Source: Butyrivibrio sp. WCD3002
GTDB lineage: Bacteria > Bacillota > Clostridia > Lachnospirales > Lachnospiraceae
Length of the DNA: 64,000 nt
Direction of reading: 5' to 3'
Assembly: GCF_000424265.1 (NCBI RefSeq)
Contig: NZ_AUJO01000002.1
Span: forward strand, 169,289-233,288
Every line of letters begins with the position of its first letter. Position 1 is the first letter of the stretch. The notes beneath the pieces were generated by a model. The model did not search any database and was not told the origin of the DNA. It saw only the letters and a program-made list of their open reading frames with translations. Shown piece by piece: positions 53,438 through 61,882 of this stretch. Made by a program: the position numbers and the translations under genes.

Positions 53438-54841
53438 TCAGCTCATTTTTTCCAGAATGCTTCTTGCAACGCAAAGGCCGTTGGCGCTTGCCTGCTGAAG
53501 GCCTCTTGTGATTCCGGCGCCGTCTCCGATTGCACGAAGGTTCTTAATGCTGGTCTCAAAGTCTTTATTTACAATAACCTTGTTGGAATAGAACTTAACC
53601 TCAACGCCGTAAAGCAAGGTCTCCTCTGATGCGATACCGGGAGTTACCTTATCAAGGGCCTGTATCATCTCATCGAGGTCCACCATTATTCTGTGAGGAA
53701 ATACCAGTGAAAGGTCACCGGGTACTGCATCCTTAAGTGTAGGGATAAGGTTATTTCTGGCAAGACGCTCATCTGTTGTTCTTCTGCCTCTCTTGAAATC
53801 ACCATAGGTCTGCACAAGGATTTTTCCATCGCAAAGCATGTTTGCAAGCTCGGCAATCTTCTTACCATATTCAATAGGAGTCTTGAAGGGCTTGGTGAAA
53901 TTCTTGGATACAAGCAGTGCAAAGTTGGTATTATTTGTCTTATACTCCGCGCTCTTGTAAGCATGTCCGTTTACTACAGCAAGGCCGCCTTCATAGTACT
54001 CAGTTGCCACTTCACCTGAAGGATTGGTACAGAAGGTTCTAACCTTATCATCGAAGGTCTTTGTATGATAAATAAGCTTAGCCTCGTAAAGGTTCTCATT
54101 AAGGCTCTGCATTACTTCATCTCTTACCTCTACGCGAACACCCACATCAACAGTTCCGGGCTTGGTCTCAATTCCGATTTCCTCGCACTGAGCTCTGAAC
54201 CAGTCTGCACCTTCACGGCCAACTGCTGATACGATTTCCTTCGCGTAGATGGTCTCGCCGTCTGATGTGCAAACGCCTGTTGCTGCGCCGTCCTCAACAA
54301 GAATTTTCTCAACCATAGTGTTGAATTTAAGCTCTACACCCTTCTCTGTAAGATGCTCCTGGAGCTTACTGTAAATCTTGTAGCCCTCTTCTGTTCCAAG
54401 GTGTCTGATGGGGCACTCAACCAGCTTCAGATTGGCATTAATAGCCTTTCTTCTGATATCCCTTATCTGCTCCTCTTTATTTATACCATATACGCTCTTA
54501 TCGGCGCCAAAGGAAAGATAGATTTCATCTGACTCATTTATGAGCTTTGTGGCAGCATCATAGCCGAGGATATCCGGCAATGTTCCTCCTACATCCGGTG
54601 AAAGGGAAAGCTTTCCATCCGAAAAAGCACCAGCTCCCGCAAAGCCTGTTGTAATTGAGCAGGGCTTGCAGCCTACGCATTTTCCTGTGGTACGCTTAGG
54701 GCACTGTCTCTTCTCTATTGATCTTCCTTTTTCAACTATCATTACCTTTAAGTCGGGGCGCTTGTGAATAAGCTCATAAGCACAGAATATGCCTCCGGGG
54801 CCCGCTCCGATAATAAGTACGTCTACATTTTTTGTTGCCAT
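53438..54841 (-). CDS. FAD-dependent oxidoreductase (COG2509 family)
   Basis: The 467-aa protein has an N-terminal Rossmann FAD-binding motif (VLIIGAGPGGIFCAYEL, residues 8-24) and a Cys-rich segment KRTTGKCVGCKPC at about 47-60. A second FAD-contact motif GDGAGITRGLQQASANG lies near the C-terminus. It is a conserved cytoplasmic flavoprotein of uncertain substrate. A good ribosome binding site precedes ATG. It is the first gene of the run FAD protein-foldase-beta-helix protein, spaced by 5 and 26 bases. Confidence 0.88.
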   Translation of the reverse strand: MATKNVDVLIIGAGPGGIFCAYELIHKRPDLKVMIVEKGRSIEKRQCPKRTTGKCVGCKPCSITTGFAGAGAFSDGKLSLSPDVGGTLPDILGYDAATKLINESDEIYLSFGADKSVYGINKEEQIRDIRRKAINANLKLVECPIRHLGTEEGYKIYSKLQEHLTEKGVELKFNTMVEKILVEDGAATGVCTSDGETIYAKEIVSAVGREGADWFRAQCEEIGIETKPGTVDVGVRVEVRDEVMQSLNENLYEAKLIYHTKTFDDKVRTFCTNPSGEVATEYYEGGLAVVNGHAYKSAEYKTNNTNFALLVSKNFTKPFKTPIEYGKKIAELANMLCDGKILVQTYGDFKRGRRTTDERLARNNLIPTLKDAVPGDLSLVFPHRIMVDLDEMIQALDKVTPGIASEETLLYGVEVKFYSNKVIVNKDFETSIKNLRAIGDGAGITRGLQQASANGLCVARSILEKMS

Positions 54842-54942
54842 ATTTCCTACCTCTTTTTATATTCAAAAAACAAAATTGTGCTTTCGCATTATACATATAT
54901 TTTAATGGAATTTCCATGTATTTCATACTAAAAAAGAAATAA

Positions 54943-54974
54943 AAAATGACTGCTGAAAACTCAGCAGCCATTTT
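54943..54974 (-). terminator. Terminator after the SCP2-like gene
   Basis: On the minus strand AATGGCTGCTGA pairs with TCAGCAGTCATT around GTTT, followed by TTTTTATTT. About 28 bases after the stop at 55003. Confidence 0.8.
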
Positions 54975-55002
54975 CTCCGATATCTCATGTCTGATCAGAT
55001 TA

Positions 55003-55434
55003 TTACTTGGCAGTTTTCTTTGCCGGTGCCTTTTTAGCTGTGGTCTTCTTAGCCGCAGGCTTCTTTGCTGCAGGTTTCTTTGCTGCAGCCTTTTTAACAG
55101 GTGCAGCCTTCTTTTCCTTGCCAGCGTTCTTTAAGAACTCAGCCTTTCTAAGGTCTCCCTCTGCTACGATCTTGCCTGTAAGATAAGCATTTACCACATC
55201 AACCTTGCCTTCTGCAACGCCGATAATGTCTTCTGCAGAAGCATAGATAAGAACATCGCGGTCGAAGTAATCGTAAGGCTCAACATTAACTTTTCCGTCC
55301 TGAACCTCTACATAAAAAGCGCCTTCGCCCTCACCTGTAACATTGATCTGAATAGCTGTATGCTCTGTTACGCCACTAACATCAACGCCCTTAAGTGCCT
55401 CTCTTACCTTTGAAACTACCTCTTCGTATGTCAT
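55003..55434 (-). CDS. SCP2-like lipid-binding domain fused to a Lys/Ala-rich histone-like tail
   Basis: The 143-aa protein has an N-terminal SCP-2 sterol-carrier-like fold (residues 1-105; Ile/Val strands, then the typical helix VDVVNAYLTGKIVAEGDL), an acyl or lipid-binding module in other proteins. Residues 106-143 form a tail of Lys-Lys-Ala-Ala-Pro repeats like histone H1 or HU-type tails. No signal peptide is present. GGGAGG precedes ATG. It stands alone between the LeuA-AraC gene and the FAD oxidoreductase, with its own terminator; a candidate promoter TTGCTA-N17-TAACAT lies upstream. The tail could bind nucleic acid or acidic phospholipid (inference). Confidence 0.78.
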   Translation of the reverse strand: MTYEEVVSKVREALKGVDVSGVTEHTAIQINVTGEGEGAFYVEVQDGKVNVEPYDYFDRDVLIYASAEDIIGVAEGKVDVVNAYLTGKIVAEGDLRKAEFLKNAGKEKKAAPVKKAAAKKPAAKKPAAKKTTAKKAPAKKTAK

Positions 55435-55547
55435 TTTTTCATCCTCCCTTAAAAGAAATATGTATCTTCTTCAGCCCTTGCGCTATGATACTGCCAAAAT
55501 GTTATCACTTAACCGCTAATTTAGCAAATTTTTAAATTCATTTTCTG

Positions 55548-57542
55548 TCATCGACTGTTGCTGCGATACTGTACAGGTGTCATACCATATTTTTTCTTGA
55601 ATAGTCTGTTGAAATGCTCTACATTCTGATAACCTGCTGCCTCAGCAACACGCTCCACCTTCATGTTTCCGTTTTTCAAAAGGATACTTGCCTTTTTAAG
55701 ACGAATCTTCTTAACATTCTCGCCAAAGGTCATGCCTGATTTTTCCTTAATATATTTGGAAAGATAAGGCTTTGAAAGGTAGAACTCCTTGGAGAGATCA
55801 TCCAGTGTAACAGTCAGGTAATTCTCCTGAATGTAGTTCAGAATTGCGCTTATTCTCTCATCCTTGCCATCTGTGCTCTTCTTCACGTCATCAAGCTGAT
55901 TTACGGCCACAGTCAAAGCGTTGATAGATGATCTGATAATATCCTCATCAATTCCTACACCCCAGAGCTTCTTGCCATCACAGGTAATTCCCACATAGGT
56001 GCATGCCTTTGAGGAAGATCCTCTGCTAAGAGCGTGCTCTTCGTAAACAGTAAGCTCGTAGCTGACTCCGAAGTACTGCTTGAATGCGTTACTTACAGCA
56101 TCGAGACGACCGTTTCCGTTTGCTTCAATAATATGATCTTTTCCTGCATGAGAAATGGTAACCTCAGCAAGAATACCGTTCACCTGCTTAAAGTGTACTT
56201 CATTTACTTTAAATACTGATTCGTTGTGAACATACTTATCCTCAAAGATCTGATAAATACGTCCGGGTGCAAGCTCTGCATGCTCTCTGTCAGATACATC
56301 CTTGATGGTGTAACTGATGTCAGCCTGCATTTCTTTGGGAACCATCATGCCATAGTTGGTCTTGAGGATGTAGCTTACGCCACCCTTTCCGGACTGGGAA
56401 TTGATTCTGATAACGTCGCCGTCGTACTCTCTTCCAAGATCCTTGGGATCGATGGGAAGATAGGGAACGCTCCAGATTCCGTTGTCTTTTCCTGCATCAT
56501 GCCAGGAGAAGCCCTTACTGATAGCATCCTGATGAGAGCCGGAAAATGCAGTAAATACCAGCTGTCCTGCATAGGGCTGTCTCTCGAATATTCTCATTCT
56601 TGTAAGGCGCTCATAGGTAGCACCGATTTCATTGATTCTGCTAAAGTCAAGCTTAGGATCAACGCCGTGTGAGTACATGTTGATAGCAAGGGTAACAATA
56701 TCAACGTTACCTGTGCGCTCACCGTTACCAAAGAGTGTTCCTTCGATACGATCCGCACCTGCAAGGCAGCCAAGCTCAGCATCACTTATTCCCGAACCTC
56801 TGTCATTGTGAGGATGAAGGGAAAGTGTTACAGCGTCGCGGTATTTAAGATTCTTGTGAATATACTCAACCTGAGTTGCAAATACATGGGGCATTGCAAT
56901 CTCAACAGTTGTAGGGATGTTTATGATAACTTTGTTTTCCTTTGTAGGCTTCCATACATCAAGAACTGCGTTGCAGACTTCTACTGCATAGTCTACCTCT
57001 GTTCCGGGGAAACTCTCAGGAGAATACTCAAAGGAGAAGTTTCCTTTGGTTTCCTTTGCAAGCTTATCAAGAAGCTTGGCACCATCAATTGCGATCTGCT
57101 TTACATCCTCTTTATTCTTTTTAAATACCTGCTCTCTCTGAGCAACAGAAGTGGAATTGTAAAGATGAATGATAGCCCTTGGTGCACCCTTAACAGCCTC
57201 AAAGGTTCTCTTTATGATATGCTCTCTTGCCTGAGTCAGTACCTGAACGGTAACATCATCGGGTATCATGTTCTTCTCGATAAGTGTTCTTGCAAATTCA
57301 AACTCTGTCTCAGATGCAGCAGGGAAACCGATCTCGATTTCCTTGAATCCAAGGTTTACAAGCATGGCAAAGAACTCAAGCTTTTCATCAAGGCTCATTG
57401 GCTCTATAAGTGCCTGGTTACCGTCACGAAGATCGACACTGCACCAGATAGGCGGGTGATCCAGATAATCTTTCTTAACCCAGTCGTATGTAACTTTTGG
57501 CGGCATAAAATACTGCCTTTGATACTTCTCGAAGTTCTTCAT
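55548..57542 (-). CDS. leuA: 2-isopropylmalate synthase fused to a C-terminal AraC DNA-binding domain
   Basis: The product is 664 aa in one uninterrupted frame, starting at ATG 57542 after GGAGGAG. Residues 1-~400 are the HMGL-type barrel with catalytic [11 protein letters not shown] (35-45) and metal-ligand HPHND; the LeuA long-form regulatory/dimer domain follows to about 555 ([19 protein letters not shown]). Residues 561-664 are a complete AraC double helix-turn-helix ending in [24 protein letters not shown]. LeuA makes 2-isopropylmalate from acetyl-CoA and 2-oxoisovalerate, the first step of leucine synthesis. Normal LeuA ends after the regulatory domain, so the DNA-binding addition is unusual. 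It is a single-gene transcript with palindromes upstream. Confidence 0.93.
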   Translation of the reverse strand: MKNFEKYQRQYFMPPKVTYDWVKKDYLDHPPIWCSVDLRDGNQALIEPMSLDEKLEFFAMLVNLGFKEIEIGFPAASETEFEFARTLIEKNMIPDDVTVQVLTQAREHIIKRTFEAVKGAPRAIIHLYNSTSVAQREQVFKKNKEDVKQIAIDGAKLLDKLAKETKGNFSFEYSPESFPGTEVDYAVEVCNAVLDVWKPTKENKVIINIPTTVEIAMPHVFATQVEYIHKNLKYRDAVTLSLHPHNDRGSGISDAELGCLAGADRIEGTLFGNGERTGNVDIVTLAINMYSHGVDPKLDFSRINEIGATYERLTRMRIFERQPYAGQLVFTAFSGSHQDAISKGFSWHDAGKDNGIWSVPYLPIDPKDLGREYDGDVIRINSQSGKGGVSYILKTNYGMMVPKEMQADISYTIKDVSDREHAELAPGRIYQIFEDKYVHNESVFKVNEVHFKQVNGILAEVTISHAGKDHIIEANGNGRLDAVSNAFKQYFGVSYELTVYEEHALSRGSSSKACTYVGITCDGKKLWGVGIDEDIIRSSINALTVAVNQLDDVKKSTDGKDERISAILNYIQENYLTVTLDDLSKEFYLSKPYLSKYIKEKSGMTFGENVKKIRLKKASILLKNGNMKVERVAEAAGYQNVEHFNRLFKKKYGMTPVQYRSNSR

Positions 57543-57622
57543 AATGCTCCTCCTCAGGTGATATTTTTTCTTAAATTTGGTATCGGTAATTATGTGTATT
57601 AAATTTACCCCAAATTTTCCAT

Positions 57623-57653
57623 GCATAATTAATATGCTAAATAATTCTAGCAT
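57623..57653. promoter_or_regulatory. Two overlapping palindromes over the leuA promoter
   Basis: GCATA-N5-TATGC (57623-57637) overlaps ATGCTA-N8-TAGCAT (57634-57653). An extended -10, TGCTAGAAT (minus strand, 57644-57652), lies inside the second palindrome, so a bound protein would cover the promoter. Candidate autoregulatory operator for the LeuA-AraC protein. Confidence 0.42.
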
Positions 57654-57835
57654 TTATTTGTTGATGTATTTTATTGTATCACTTGAGGATTATTTTAATA
57701 GTGGCATATTTAATCATTTTTATTGATTTATTTTAACATAGGCCTGGTTATATATTAGTATATTACTGCGATACCTATCTATCCACCACTTATCGCCTGA
57801 AAAAGCATTGATGATAACCAGTGAAAAATCATACA

Positions 57836-57868
57836 AAAAACACCCCTTGCATCTTCGCAGGGGGTGTC
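57836..57868 (-). terminator. Terminator after the desulfoferrodoxin gene
   Basis: On the minus strand ACACCCCCTGC pairs with GCAAGGGGTGT around a small loop, followed by TTTTTTG. It ends the rubrerythrin-desulfoferrodoxin transcript. The rest of 57543-57884 is the leuA promoter region. Confidence 0.85.
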
Positions 57869-57884
57869 CTCAGCAAAAACAATA

Positions 57885-58259
57885 TCAGATGTCCTTCTTC
57901 CAGAGGCCATGGAGGTTGCAGAACTCATAAGCTGCAATAGCCTTCTCTCCGTCTGCCAGAACGAACTCAGCGCAGGGCTTATCTGAAGGAGTAAGAGATT
58001 TCTGCATGAAGCCCTTGTCTGTCTCAAGCCAGATATACTGGATGTAATGGTTGTCCATCATAGGATGCTCTACTTCACCAACCTTAACGGTTATCTTGCT
58101 TCCATCCACCTCGACTACAGGAACGTGCTTCTCATGAGCACCGTCTGATGTGCCGGGGATGAGCTCTGTCATGGGATCACCGCAGCATACGGGTGTGCAG
58201 GCTGCATTGTTGATCTTAATTACGAAACTACCGCACTTCTCACATTTGTAGAACTTCAT
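57885..58259 (-). CDS. dfx: Desulfoferrodoxin (superoxide reductase)
   Basis: The 124-aa protein starts at ATG 58259 (AGGAGG eight bases upstream). The N-terminal desulforedoxin centre has C6-x-x-C9 and C25-C26. The superoxide-reducing Fe centre is formed by H45, H65, H71, C114 and H117, in the motifs EKHVP, EHPM, NHYI and CNLHG; E43/K44 precede it as in other family members. It reduces superoxide to peroxide in the cytoplasm. It lies 29 bases after rubrerythrin, which would then remove the peroxide, so the two form an oxidative stress unit of a strict anaerobe. Confidence 0.95.
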   Translation of the reverse strand: MKFYKCEKCGSFVIKINNAACTPVCCGDPMTELIPGTSDGAHEKHVPVVEVDGSKITVKVGEVEHPMMDNHYIQYIWLETDKGFMQKSLTPSDKPCAEFVLADGEKAIAAYEFCNLHGLWKKDI

Positions 58260-58288
58260 AACGAAACCTCCTTTGTTCATTTGTAATA

Positions 58289-58855
58289 TTAATAATTCTC
58301 AGCCTTAAGCTGGAAATATGCCTGTGGATGATTACATACCGGACAAACCTCCGGAGCAGCGGGACCGATCACGATATGTCCGCAGTTGCTGCACTGCCAT
58401 ACAGCATCGCCATCACGTGAAAATACGATCTTATCCTCAATATTCTTAAGAAGCTTCTTATAACGCTCCTCGTGCTCCTTCTCGATTGCAGCAACGCTCT
58501 CAAAAAGCTCTGCTATCTCGTCAAAGCCCTCTTCTTTTGCGGTCTTTGCAAATGAAGGATACATCTCCTTCCACTCATAGCCCTCGCCATCAGCTGCTGT
58601 CTTAAGATTCTCTATTGTACTTCCAATGCCTGTCAAAATCTTATACCAGATTTCTGCGTGCTCCTTTTCATTGGCTGCAGTCTCTGCAAAGATGTTTGAA
58701 ATCTGAACAAAACCGTCCTTTTTAGCCTTGGATGCAAAGAAAGTGTACTTATTTCTTGCCTCTGATTCACCAGCAAAAGCTGCCTGCAGATTTTTCTCTG
58801 TCTGCGTGCCCTTAAGGTCTTCTGCTCTGCATCTCCACTTGTTGTTTTCTGCCAT
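58289..58855 (-). CDS. Rubrerythrin
   Basis: The 188-aa protein starts at ATG 58855 (GGAGG seven bases upstream). It has a ferritin-like diiron domain with two E-x-x-H/E helices ([14 protein letters not shown] and [14 protein letters not shown]) and a C-terminal rubredoxin-type zinc/iron ribbon with CSNCG and CPVCN. It reduces peroxide to water using NADH-derived electrons. The N-terminal peptide [10 protein letters not shown] precedes the usual ferritin-like start. It leads the two-gene operon with desulfoferrodoxin. Confidence 0.95.
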   Translation of the reverse strand: MAENNKWRCRAEDLKGTQTEKNLQAAFAGESEARNKYTFFASKAKKDGFVQISNIFAETAANEKEHAEIWYKILTGIGSTIENLKTAADGEGYEWKEMYPSFAKTAKEEGFDEIAELFESVAAIEKEHEERYKKLLKNIEDKIVFSRDGDAVWQCSNCGHIVIGPAAPEVCPVCNHPQAYFQLKAENY

Positions 58856-58955
58856 TTCACTTCCTCCGTTTTTCAAAAAATTTTTCTGCGATATTCCATC
58901 GTCCATGCGAATATTTTTTGTCAATTGGCCGATAAAAATATCTCCTACATCAACT

Positions 58956-58982
58956 ATTCTAACACGCAAAAAGTCGCGTGTT
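58956..58982. promoter_or_regulatory. Inverted repeat and -10 in the rubrerythrin promoter region
   Basis: AACACGC-N8-GCGTGTT (58961-58982) abuts a minus-strand TAGAAT -10-like element (58956-58961), about 105 bases upstream of the start. Candidate operator of an oxidative stress regulator; it does not match the PerR or Rex consensus as I recall them. Confidence 0.35.
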
Positions 58983-59096
58983 TATTATATTTTTATTAAA
59001 ATGGGAATGTTGAAATGTTAAAAGAAAAATGCATATTTACATAGCATATTTTGCGATGGCCAAAAGGAAGGATTTCTTTTGAGCCGATGTACATAA

Positions 59097-59130
59097 ATAA
59101 TGGAGCACACTGCTATTGCGGCGTGCTCCA
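59097..59130 (-). terminator. Terminator after the DUF4173 gene
   Basis: On the minus strand TGGAGCAC pairs with GTGCTCCA, with a partly paired loop, followed by TTATTTATG. About 10 bases after the stop at 59140. Confidence 0.68.
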
Positions 59131-59139
59131 ATTCTGAAA

Positions 59140-60771
59140 TCACTTGTGATTTTTAAGCTTATAGGCTCTGTTTCTTGAATAGTTAAAGTTCCTTATGTGC
59201 TGATTTTCTTCTTTATAGGTATCATCACCATCTAAGAGATAGTATTCGGAAAGAAGTCTCTCATTACCCACATAGGCAGGAACGGCATCGGGAGAAATCT
59301 CGTACATCAGATAATACTCAACTGTTCCTGAATACTCTCTTGTATCAACAGCTTTATTAAGATAATTCATATCGTACTTTGCAATGTGGTAATCAGGGTT
59401 TGCAAAAACAAAGGCCAGATACATTACAGTCACCGTAACCATGCAGGCATTGTAAATAGGGAATCTGTCCGCATACAGATAAAAGATCAGGTATGCAAGG
59501 CACACCGCAAGCACTGCCAAAAACCAGAGTACAAATACTCTGAGGAAGGTAAGGTGATATACGTCTATATACATGAACATCCTGAAAGCACTTGATGCGA
59601 TCATAATATAGGTACATGCGCCGATGATGGTCAGAATCACCTTAAGTATGGTATTCTCGGAAAACAATCTCTTACAGGTCATCACGATCACGAAGTTCAT
59701 AATGCTGACAGCAAGCAACTGATAAAAGCCCTCGTGAGCATACTCAGCATAGGTATATTTCTCAGGAAGAGTCATATTTCCCATGAAAAGATAAACAATC
59801 TGGATCACGCTAAAGAGCAGATAAACTGCGCTAAGAAGCGATGTGAAGGTAATTGCCACAACAGGATTTATTCCAATATTTCTAGCTTCATGTGCTCCTG
59901 CTTTTCCCTTTGAAAGACTTCTGAATACTGTATAAAAAAGAAGCAGGGACCATACCAGCATGAGGGTAATTCCAAAGTAATCTTCTATATTTTCAGGAAG
60001 CTCTATAAGGTCCAGTATGTGCTCTAGCATGTTCGAAAAAACAAGATCAGCTGATGCAAGGAGAGCCACCACTACAAACAGAAGGGGAACAGCAATGCAG
60101 AGGCCTGCGATAACGGCAGGGAGATTTTTGTTTTTCGGCTTATCTCCATCCTTACGCTTACTAAGCCAGCAGTGAGTATCATAAAAGGGATCTGCTATAC
60201 AGGATATGGGTCGCAGCAGCGTTGCCATTATTCCGATAGCCCAGGAAAAGATATCCCAACCCTTTGTATCAGCATACAGATGCAGCATAAAGCTGAACAT
60301 CAGTACAGTTATGGCAAATCCATCTATCCACAAAAGTGTGGTGTTGGCTGTTAAGAATTTTGATATAGATAAAAGCGTTAACGATATAACGTAAAATATT
60401 CCAAGTCGCTTATCACCGTTTTTATCTGCAATAAGAGAAAATCCGTCTCGCCTTCTTGCTATTCCAATAAGAATTAAAGTAACAACCATGCTGACGGGAT
60501 AGGTTATCGCATCTGTGTTTCTGTAGAGACAATAGGTGTGAACAATGGCATATATTATTGACAAAAGGGCATATTTCCGAAAGGAAACGTCATCACCCTT
60601 TTCTTCTATCGGAACCACCTGCGCAGGATTTATAGCGGGCTCAGAGCCTGAGAAAATAGGTGTAGCACCGTTAGCCAGCACCTTTCCATAGGTTCCGTCA
60701 GCCAATACCTCCTGCTGCGAATTAACTTCTTCTTTTAATAAAATTTCATCCTGATTCATGTTGTTTTCCAT
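59140..60771 (-). CDS. Multispanning membrane protein, DUF4173
   Basis: The 543-aa protein has a soluble N-terminal 60 residues and about 11-12 hydrophobic helices. The motif LFSVIQIVYLF followed by YAEYAHEGFYQLLAVSIMN is the DUF4173 hallmark. The function is unknown; it is a membrane protein often found with an HTH regulator and DUF2975 protein, as here. GGAGG precedes ATG. It is the last gene of the DUF2975-HTH-DUF4173 run. Confidence 0.84.
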   Translation of the reverse strand: MENNMNQDEILLKEEVNSQQEVLADGTYGKVLANGATPIFSGSEPAINPAQVVPIEEKGDDVSFRKYALLSIIYAIVHTYCLYRNTDAITYPVSMVVTLILIGIARRRDGFSLIADKNGDKRLGIFYVISLTLLSISKFLTANTTLLWIDGFAITVLMFSFMLHLYADTKGWDIFSWAIGIMATLLRPISCIADPFYDTHCWLSKRKDGDKPKNKNLPAVIAGLCIAVPLLFVVVALLASADLVFSNMLEHILDLIELPENIEDYFGITLMLVWSLLLFYTVFRSLSKGKAGAHEARNIGINPVVAITFTSLLSAVYLLFSVIQIVYLFMGNMTLPEKYTYAEYAHEGFYQLLAVSIMNFVIVMTCKRLFSENTILKVILTIIGACTYIMIASSAFRMFMYIDVYHLTFLRVFVLWFLAVLAVCLAYLIFYLYADRFPIYNACMVTVTVMYLAFVFANPDYHIAKYDMNYLNKAVDTREYSGTVEYYLMYEISPDAVPAYVGNERLLSEYYLLDGDDTYKEENQHIRNFNYSRNRAYKLKNHK

Positions 60772-60854
60772 ACTTAGAATCCTCCATTTTAAGCTGCCGG
60801 ATTTCAGATTTTATCTGCGTTCTTCAAAGCAGCCATTTTATATCAGTAATATTC

Positions 60855-61070
60855 TTAAGTCTCATCATCCGGAACATATTCAAGAATGTCGCCGGGCTGG
60901 CAGTCCAGGGCCTTACATATTGCCTCCAGAGTCTGGAAGCGGACTGCCTTTGCTTTGTTATTTTTCAATATGGACAGATTGGCCAGAGTGATATCCACCT
61001 TGCCTGCCAGCTCGGTAAGACCAACCTTTCGCTTTGCCATCATCACGTCCAAATTAACTACAATTGCCAT
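60855..61070 (-). CDS. Small Cro/CI-family transcriptional regulator
   Basis: The 71-aa protein is a single XRE-like helix-turn-helix (residues about 8-65, with KVGLTELAGKVDITLANLSI and RFQTLEAICKALDCQPGDIL) of the YozG/HTH_26 type. Such regulators often sit between DUF2975 and other membrane proteins. A GGAAGG site precedes ATG. It lies about 80 bases from DUF4173 and 107 bases after DUF2975, so a promoter within the operon is possible. Confidence 0.88.
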   Translation of the reverse strand: MAIVVNLDVMMAKRKVGLTELAGKVDITLANLSILKNNKAKAVRFQTLEAICKALDCQPGDILEYVPDDET

Positions 61071-61134
61071 AATTTCCTTCCCGCTCCTTTACAGATTCAT
61101 GTGATCAGCATGAGTCCTTCATAAATAAAACAAT

Positions 61135-61149
61135 TCGGGCTACGCCCGG
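61135..61149. repeat. Short GC-rich palindrome between the DUF2975 and HTH genes
   Basis: CGGGC-TAC-GCCCG (61136-61148), the strongest palindrome in the 107-base gap. No T-run follows on either strand, so it is not a clear terminator; it may stabilise mRNA. Confidence 0.35.
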
Positions 61150-61177
61150 ATGCACCTCGTCAGATGCTGCGGCTTAC

Positions 61178-61654
61178 TTAAATTGTAAGGTCATTCTCCT
61201 CTTTGTAACTCACCGCTTTGTCAAAAACCTTAGAGAGCACTTTACTCAGGACTGCGGCAAAACAAAAAACTGCTGCCGTAATAACCGCTCCGGGAGTGAA
61301 ATAGACAAAACATCTGATAACCTTAACAAGAGTAATGACAAATGCGAATGTCCCCATTCTGCGAAGGCTGTCCACATTGGCCTGAACAAAGCAGTCATCC
61401 TCTATAACTGTTTTCATCATTTTCCGAAGCTCGCGGAGAATGAGAAGTGCAAAGGCACCTGCCAGCATTATTGAAATCACTGCAAAAACATAATGATCCC
61501 TGATCCTGGCATATTCTGTGGTCTCACCAAGTGCCAGAACTGTCATATCCACAGCTTTTCCCAGTGTGAGGGGTACGGTCACCTCGATGATCAGTCCTAT
61601 GTAAAAAAATACATCAAGGCAAATCTTGAAAACTCTGTTTAGCTTATCGCTCAT
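61178..61654 (-). CDS. DUF2975 membrane protein
   Basis: The 158-aa protein has four hydrophobic helices and the DUF2975 arrangement, with a cytoplasmic loop containing ALLILRELRKMMKTVIEDDCFV and NVDSLRRMG. DUF2975 proteins are usually encoded next to a small XRE-type HTH gene, as here, and may form a membrane-linked regulatory pair. AAGGAG precedes ATG. Function unknown. Confidence 0.85.
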   Translation of the reverse strand: MSDKLNRVFKICLDVFFYIGLIIEVTVPLTLGKAVDMTVLALGETTEYARIRDHYVFAVISIMLAGAFALLILRELRKMMKTVIEDDCFVQANVDSLRRMGTFAFVITLVKVIRCFVYFTPGAVITAAVFCFAAVLSKVLSKVFDKAVSYKEENDLTI

Positions 61655-61828
61655 GTGTCTGCTCCTTAACTACTTTTTTAAGGCTTTCTGAACCTCTTTT
61701 GTAATTTCGTTATATCACGGGCACTTTTGTAAGTCAATAATTTTTTATCGTTTTTCGATAAATCGAATGTCAGCGTAAATATAATGCCGCTTGCAGCGTT
61801 CTCACGGAGCACTCTGTATGAAATACAA

Positions 61829-61855
61829 AGGGAGCTGCCAAATTGGCAGCTCCCT
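61829..61855 (-). terminator. Terminator after the chemoreceptor gene
   Basis: A near-perfect 13-bp stem (AGGGAGCTGCCAA with TTGGCAGCTCCCT), then TTTGTATTT on the minus strand, 28 bases after the stop at 61883. Confidence 0.82.
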
Positions 61856-61882
61856 GAAACCATGCTATTTACTATTTTTTAC

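Noticed and set aside
56808..57602. 264-codon open frame on the plus strand opposite leuA
   Set aside because: It mirrors the well-supported LeuA frame, has no ribosome binding site and encodes no recognisable domain.
57543..57653. Upstream start at 57653 for leuA
   Set aside because: It lies upstream of the likely transcription start (within the -10) and has no site; ATG 57542 follows GGAGGAG.
57543..57780. T-box or leucine leader attenuator upstream of leuA
   Set aside because: The ~230-base upstream region lacks the T-box AGGGTGG-type core and any Leu-rich leader peptide; only palindromes over the promoter are seen.
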